Shown: positions 15,207-18,476 of the stretch, one piece after another
Position numbering within the stretch: position 1 is the stretch's first letter
How the letters are laid out: each line of letters starts with the position of its first letter
Source: a bacterium
Lineage (GTDB): Bacteria > Actinomycetota > Acidimicrobiia > Acidimicrobiales > UBA8592
NCBI GenBank assembly: GCA_002713605.1
Contig: PATL01000036.1
Coordinates: 1 to 18,476, forward strand
Length of the DNA: 18,476 nucleotides
Reading direction: 5' to 3'
Made by a program: the position numbers and the translations under genes
The notes under the pieces: generated by a model
Seen by the model: only the letters and a program-made list of their open reading frames with translations
The model's database searches: none
Told to the model about the DNA's origin: nothing

Positions 15207-15411
15207 GCTCGCTGGAAGCCCGTCTTAGACGTCTTGAGGCAGCGATAAGAGATCTCTCGACCTCAAATAGTTCATGCGAGCTAGCATCCAACCCGATCTC
15301 TTCCAAAGATTTAGCGGTTGAAATTACCCTTGAAACAAGATCATCAATTTGAAAATCAATAGATGACAGCTCAGCTATGCTTTGTTTTTTTAACGATTTA
15401 TCACTTGACAT
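15196..15411 (-). CDS. Small helical protein of unknown function (71 residues)
   Basis: I do not recognise this protein. It is highly charged and predicted mainly helical, with heptad-like hydrophobic spacing in IDDLVSRVISTAKSLEEIGL and in the C-terminal VERSLIAASRRLRRASSELKL, suggesting a small coiled coil. There are no Cys or His residues that would suggest zinc binding beyond one His, no signal peptide and no membrane segment. It fills the space between nth and hisD, divergent from hisD (59 bases between starts) and overlapping nth tail to tail by 11 bases. Upstream, AAGAAG is a weak ribosome-binding site and TAGGTT (minus strand, 15423-15428) a possible -10. Coding status rests on the good start region and the fit into the gap; homologues are needed for proof. 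Confidence 0.55.
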   Translation of the reverse strand: MSSDKSLKKQSIAELSSIDFQIDDLVSRVISTAKSLEEIGLDASSHELFEVERSLIAASRRLRRASSELKL

Positions 15412-15458
15412 ATTAACTTCTTAACCTAAATTCCGTCACAAGTCACTTTGTAGGGGTA

Positions 15459-15464
15459 TACCGT
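15459..15464 (+). promoter_or_regulatory. -10 element of a likely leaderless promoter for the his cluster
   Basis: TACCGT (TANNNT) is followed by ATAAGT and then the hisD GTG at 15471, so the mRNA would begin at the start codon. GTCACA at 15435-15440 is a 4/6 match to TTGACA with an 18-base spacer. A leaderless start would leave no room for a his leader peptide or T-box riboswitch, and none is seen. Confidence 0.5.
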
Positions 15465-15470
15465 ATAAGT

Positions 15471-16772
15471 GTGCTTAAACGAATAGACCTTAATCAAAAA
15501 GATATCGCTACGATCAGTTCGGCTCTTTCGGCTGTATCGCCAGCAAACGATGATGTTGAACAGACTGTTTTAGCGATAATTAACGACGTGAAGAGTCGAG
15601 GAGACGATGCTTTATGCCAATATGCAGAAAAGTTTGACGGTTTCATCCCCGAAAACTTTCGTGTCACTGACGCTGAAATTGATGAAGCATTTAAGAACTG
15701 TGAAACAGGCCTGATTGAAGCTATAGAAAAGGCGGCTGGGCGTGTTATGGAATTCCACAAGACCCAATTACACAGCGCTAGGTCATTCAAGGAAGGTAAT
15801 TTGGAAGTTCAGACCGTGTATCGTCCTGTGACTAGAGCTGGATGTTATGTTCCAGGGGGGAGAGCCTCCTATCCTTCAACTGTTTTGATGACTGTAATTC
15901 CTGCAGTCGTTGCTGGTGTGAGAGATGTGGTCATCTGCACACCACCAGGGGAAGATAACAAGATCAGCCCCGCAGTATTAGTAGCAGCCCGAATATCTGG
16001 AGCTAGCTCTGTCTACGCAATAGGAGGAGCACAAGCCATTTCCGCTATGGCGTATGGAACGGAAAGCATAGCCGCAGTCGATGTAATCGTTGGTCCGGGA
16101 AATATCTATGTCGCCACTGCACAACGGATGGTCTCACAAGACGTTGGGATAGCCGCAGCTTTTGCTGGCCCATCGGAAATAGTTGTGATTGCTGATGGGA
16201 CAGCAAACCCCAAATTTGCTGCAATTGACTTAATAGTTCAGGCAGAACATGGTCCCGACGGTCAGTCATGGTTAATATCTCCAGACGAACAAATTCTGGA
16301 AACAATACTTAAAGAAGTTAAGGTTCTCGTAAATAAATCAAAGAGACGACAAGAAATCATGTCAACATTTGATGAAGGCGGCTTTGCCGTTCTCACAAAA
16401 GATCTGCCCCAAGCATTCGATGTTGCGAACACAGTCGCTCCCGAGCACCTCCAGCTGATGGTAGAAAATCCAGAAAATTATCTTTCTCTCATCCAGAATG
16501 CCGGAGCTGTGTTCATGGGGAATATGGCACCTGCGTCAGTAGGTGACTATTACGCTGGGCCATCACACGTATTGCCCACTGATAGGAGCGCACGCTTTGC
16601 AAGTGCGTTAACAATAAATGACTTCATTAAAGATATTCATATCATTTCAATGGGTGCAGATGCCCTCAAGGAAGCCGCTGAGACCATAACAACAATCGCA
16701 GATGCAGAAGGCTTGGACGCTCACGCTGAATCAATTCGCCTTCGGATCGAGGGACTAAATGGCTTGGCCTGA
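15471..16772 (+). CDS. hisD: Histidinol dehydrogenase
   Basis: HisD oxidises L-histidinol to L-histidine in two NAD-dependent steps, the last reactions of the pathway. The 433-residue length is typical. Conserved blocks are intact: GCYVPGGRASYPST (124-137), VDVIVGPGNIYVATAQ (203-218), FAGPSEIVVIAD (231-242), the zinc-binding QAEHGP with Gln257 and His260, catalytic Glu325-His326 in APEHLQL, Asp359 in GDYYAGPSHVLPT and zinc-binding His418. The start is GTG 15471, where the family-like MLKRIDL begins; no ribosome-binding site precedes it at useful distance. It is the first gene of the his cluster and its end overlaps hisC by 14 bases. Confidence 0.96.
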   Translation: MLKRIDLNQKDIATISSALSAVSPANDDVEQTVLAIINDVKSRGDDALCQYAEKFDGFIPENFRVTDAEIDEAFKNCETGLIEAIEKAAGRVMEFHKTQLHSARSFKEGNLEVQTVYRPVTRAGCYVPGGRASYPSTVLMTVIPAVVAGVRDVVICTPPGEDNKISPAVLVAARISGASSVYAIGGAQAISAMAYGTESIAAVDVIVGPGNIYVATAQRMVSQDVGIAAAFAGPSEIVVIADGTANPKFAAIDLIVQAEHGPDGQSWLISPDEQILETILKEVKVLVNKSKRRQEIMSTFDEGGFAVLTKDLPQAFDVANTVAPEHLQLMVENPENYLSLIQNAGAVFMGNMAPASVGDYYAGPSHVLPTDRSARFASALTINDFIKDIHIISMGADALKEAAETITTIADAEGLDAHAESIRLRIEGLNGLA

Positions 16773-17835
16773 GATAAGGAAAGACCTTAAATTATTCGAA
16801 GGATACCACTCTCCTCAACTTGCAGTAGAAGTGCGATTAAATACCAACGAAAGCCCGTTACCTCCCCCGAGTCAGTGGGTTAGCGAAATACAAAAAGTAG
16901 TTGCCACTATCGAATGGAATAGGTACCCAGACAGAGACGCCAACGAATTAGCATCTCAACTAGCTCAATCCCATGGCGTGCAACCAAATAATGTCGTATC
17001 CGCAAACGGTTCAAACGAAATTATCCAATCCATATTGCTCGCTTACGGGGGAAATAATCGATCCTCAATAATTTATGAACCGACCTATGCAATGCATGCC
17101 CAAATCGCCAAAATTACCGGTACTGAAATTATCTCCTGTGATAGAGATGGATCCCTTCTATGCGGGCACAGTGGACTAGAAACTCTAAGGACAACTAAAC
17201 CGAATATAGTATTTCTTTGTTCACCAAATAACCCAACTGGGCTCATCGAACCGAAAGAAACAATCATCTCTGCTCTGGAGTACTGCTCCCAAAATGGTTC
17301 ACTTCTAGTTGTTGATGAGGCTTACGGAGAGTTTTCTGACTGGTCAGCAATAGAGCTCGTGGATAATGATGCACCAATTGTCGTAACGCGAACTTTCTCA
17401 AAAGCTCATGGTTTTGCTGCAGGGCGGTTGGGATATGCCGTTGGTGCGACTCGAGTAATAGATGGAATGAAAGAAGTGCTACTTCCTTATCATTTAGATT
17501 CTTTTAAGCAAATAGCAGGACTAACGGCACTTAAATATAAGAGTGAAATGGCGCAATGAGTTGAATACCTGAAATTGCAAAGGGAAAAGGTATCTAAAGA
17601 GCTCAAAAGTCTTCCTCTTCAAGTTTGGCGCAGTGCTGCAAACTTTATCTTATTCAAGCCACTAGAGACTGTTGACATGTCTGGTAATGATCTTTGGAAA
17701 GCCCTTTTTAATGATTCGGTGCTGGTCCGTGATTGTTCAAACTGGCCAAATTTAACTGACTGTTTACGAGCTACAATAGGTACCGAACAGGAAAATAACT
17801 CGTTTATTGACTCACTAAAGGCGATACTAGGATAA
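16759..17835 (+). pseudogene. hisC: Histidinol-phosphate aminotransferase, interrupted by one in-frame TGA
   Basis: HisC converts imidazole-acetol phosphate and glutamate to histidinol phosphate using PLP. The frame starts at ATG 16759 inside the hisD end and reads family-like throughout: LNTNESPLPPP (27-37), SPNNPTG with Asn157, VVDEAYGEF with Asp186 and Tyr189, TFSKAHGFAAGRLG with PLP-lysine Lys215 and Arg223. Codon 267 (17557-17559) is TGA. The same frame then continues without another stop to TAA 17833-17835, with HisC-like sequence (WRSAANFILFKP) and the substrate-binding Arg337 in LRATIG. The total of 358 codons matches the normal length. A truncated 266-residue product would lack Arg337. 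Causes could be a sequencing or assembly error, a recent CGA-to-TGA mutation, or readthrough. The stop overlaps hisB. Confidence 0.85.
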
Positions 17836-18428
17836 TGAAAAAAAGATTAGCGACTTTCAGACGTGAAACTAAAGAAACCTTAATTGATATCTCATTGGAT
17901 TTGGATGGTATAGGTAGAACAGAGATTGAAACCGGAATACCATTTTTTGATCACATGCTTGATCAACTGGGACGACATGGAAATTTTGACCTTAGTGTAG
18001 AAGCAAAAGGTGATCTAGACATTGATGCGCATCACACGGTGGAAGATGTTGGTATAGCCATCGGCACATGTTTCAAAGAAGCAGTGGGGGAGAAACTCGG
18101 AGTCCAGCGTTTTGCTAGCGCATCGTGTCCGCTTGATGAAGCCCTTGTTGAGGTTTCGCTAGACCTATCAGGAAGGCCTTTTCATTTCTATGATGTTGAA
18201 TCACCGGGACAGAAAATTCTTAGTGACCCACCATTTGACCCTCAGCTTATTGAGGAATTTTGGAGAGCTTTTGTGATGTCTAGCGAGATAACTGCGCATC
18301 AAGTGCTCATACGAGGAAAAAATACTCACCATATTATTGAGTCATTATTTAAAAGTACTGCACGAGCTTTAGGACAGGCAACGATGGTTAAGGGGGATAG
18401 TCTACCTTCCACAAAAGGCGTTCTGTAA
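17835..18428 (+). CDS. hisB: Imidazoleglycerol-phosphate dehydratase
   Basis: HisB dehydrates imidazoleglycerol phosphate to imidazole-acetol phosphate, the substrate of HisC. At 197 residues it is the monofunctional form, without the phosphatase domain found in enterobacteria. Family motifs are complete: TGIPFFDHMLDQLGRHG, the metal-binding DAHHTVEDVGI, PLDEALVEVSLDLSGRP and, near the C-terminus, the SSEITAHQ and NTHHIIESLFK segments that complete the manganese sites. Its ATG overlaps the hisC TAA (TAATG), so translation of hisB is probably coupled to hisC; the nonsense codon in hisC could therefore reduce hisB expression as well. Confidence 0.96.
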   Translation: MKKRLATFRRETKETLIDISLDLDGIGRTEIETGIPFFDHMLDQLGRHGNFDLSVEAKGDLDIDAHHTVEDVGIAIGTCFKEAVGEKLGVQRFASASCPLDEALVEVSLDLSGRPFHFYDVESPGQKILSDPPFDPQLIEEFWRAFVMSSEITAHQVLIRGKNTHHIIESLFKSTARALGQATMVKGDSLPSTKGVL

Positions 18429-18476
18429 ATGGTTAAAGTCGCTGTACTTGACTACGGCATTGGAAATTTGCGGTCA
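18429..18476 (+). CDS. hisH: Imidazole glycerol phosphate synthase glutaminase subunit, N-terminal fragment
   Basis: Only the first 16 codons are inside the window, reading MVKVAVLDYGIGNLRS. This closely matches the start of HisH, where VLDYGxGNLRS is the family signature. HisH releases ammonia from glutamine for HisF in the imidazole-ring-forming step. The ATG directly follows the hisB stop with no gap, consistent with a continuous his operon. Confidence 0.88.
   Translation, partial: MVKVAVLDYGIGNLRS

Noticed and set aside
15412..15470. T-box riboswitch or His-rich leader peptide for the his cluster
   Set aside because: The divergent gap is only 59 bases, has no His-codon run or T-box-like sequence, and a leaderless promoter fits better.
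17557..17559. TGA in hisC as selenocysteine or reassigned codon
   Set aside because: HisC is not a known selenoprotein, the position is not catalytic, and TGA is used as an ordinary stop by many genes in this window.

Overview
The window looks like chromosomal core DNA from an actinobacterium, most likely a low-to-moderate-GC planktonic member of the Acidimicrobiia type. The phylum-level evidence is direct: a mycothiol synthase (mshD), a ring-shaped bacterial proteasome activator ending in a GxYL tail (bpa/pafE), menaquinone genes, and the actinobacterial gene order dksA-like / lspA / rluD / ... / dnaE / ... / hisD-C-B-H. The narrower placement is inference from base composition and gene content. 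No insertion sequence, phage gene, CRISPR, rRNA or tRNA was seen, and no gene-free stretch exceeds 300 bases.

Layout, left to right. Bases 1-3047 (+) hold the 3' part of a DksA/TraR-like protein with a Lys/Ala/Pro repeat tail, then lspA, rluD and an NPP-type phosphodiesterase; the last three overlap by a few bases and form one translationally coupled run. Bases 3079-3594 (+) encode Bpa. Bases 3691-7242 (+) encode the replicative polymerase DnaE. Bases 7332-11864 (+) are an accessory metabolic block: an unrecognised 223-residue protein, a nitroreductase, a DUF35-type Zn-ribbon/OB protein directly upstream of an SCP2-type thiolase, and an aldehyde dehydrogenase. menA follows (+), meeting a minus-strand set tail to tail: mshD, menG and a small VOC protein. 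nth (+) diverges from mshD; a 71-residue unknown (-) meets nth tail to tail; and the histidine cluster hisD-hisC-hisB-hisH (+) runs off the right edge.

How the genes work together. MenA and MenG catalyse the last two steps of menaquinone synthesis. HisD/HisC/HisB/HisH are consecutive enzymes of histidine synthesis, but hisC carries one in-frame TGA at codon 267 with an otherwise intact frame after it. The DUF35 protein and thiolase are a typical acyl-CoA partner pair.

The most notable structural signal is regulatory: five genes at the head of transcription units (bpa, menG, mshD, nth, hisD) each have TANNNT placed exactly six bases before the start codon. This is the geometry of leaderless transcripts and it also fixes two ambiguous starts (menG and nth). 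Other points of interest are the three perfect 30-bp coding repeats at the left edge, a nested palindrome before dnaE, a four-codon mini-ORF in front of the aldehyde dehydrogenase, and the hisC nonsense codon.
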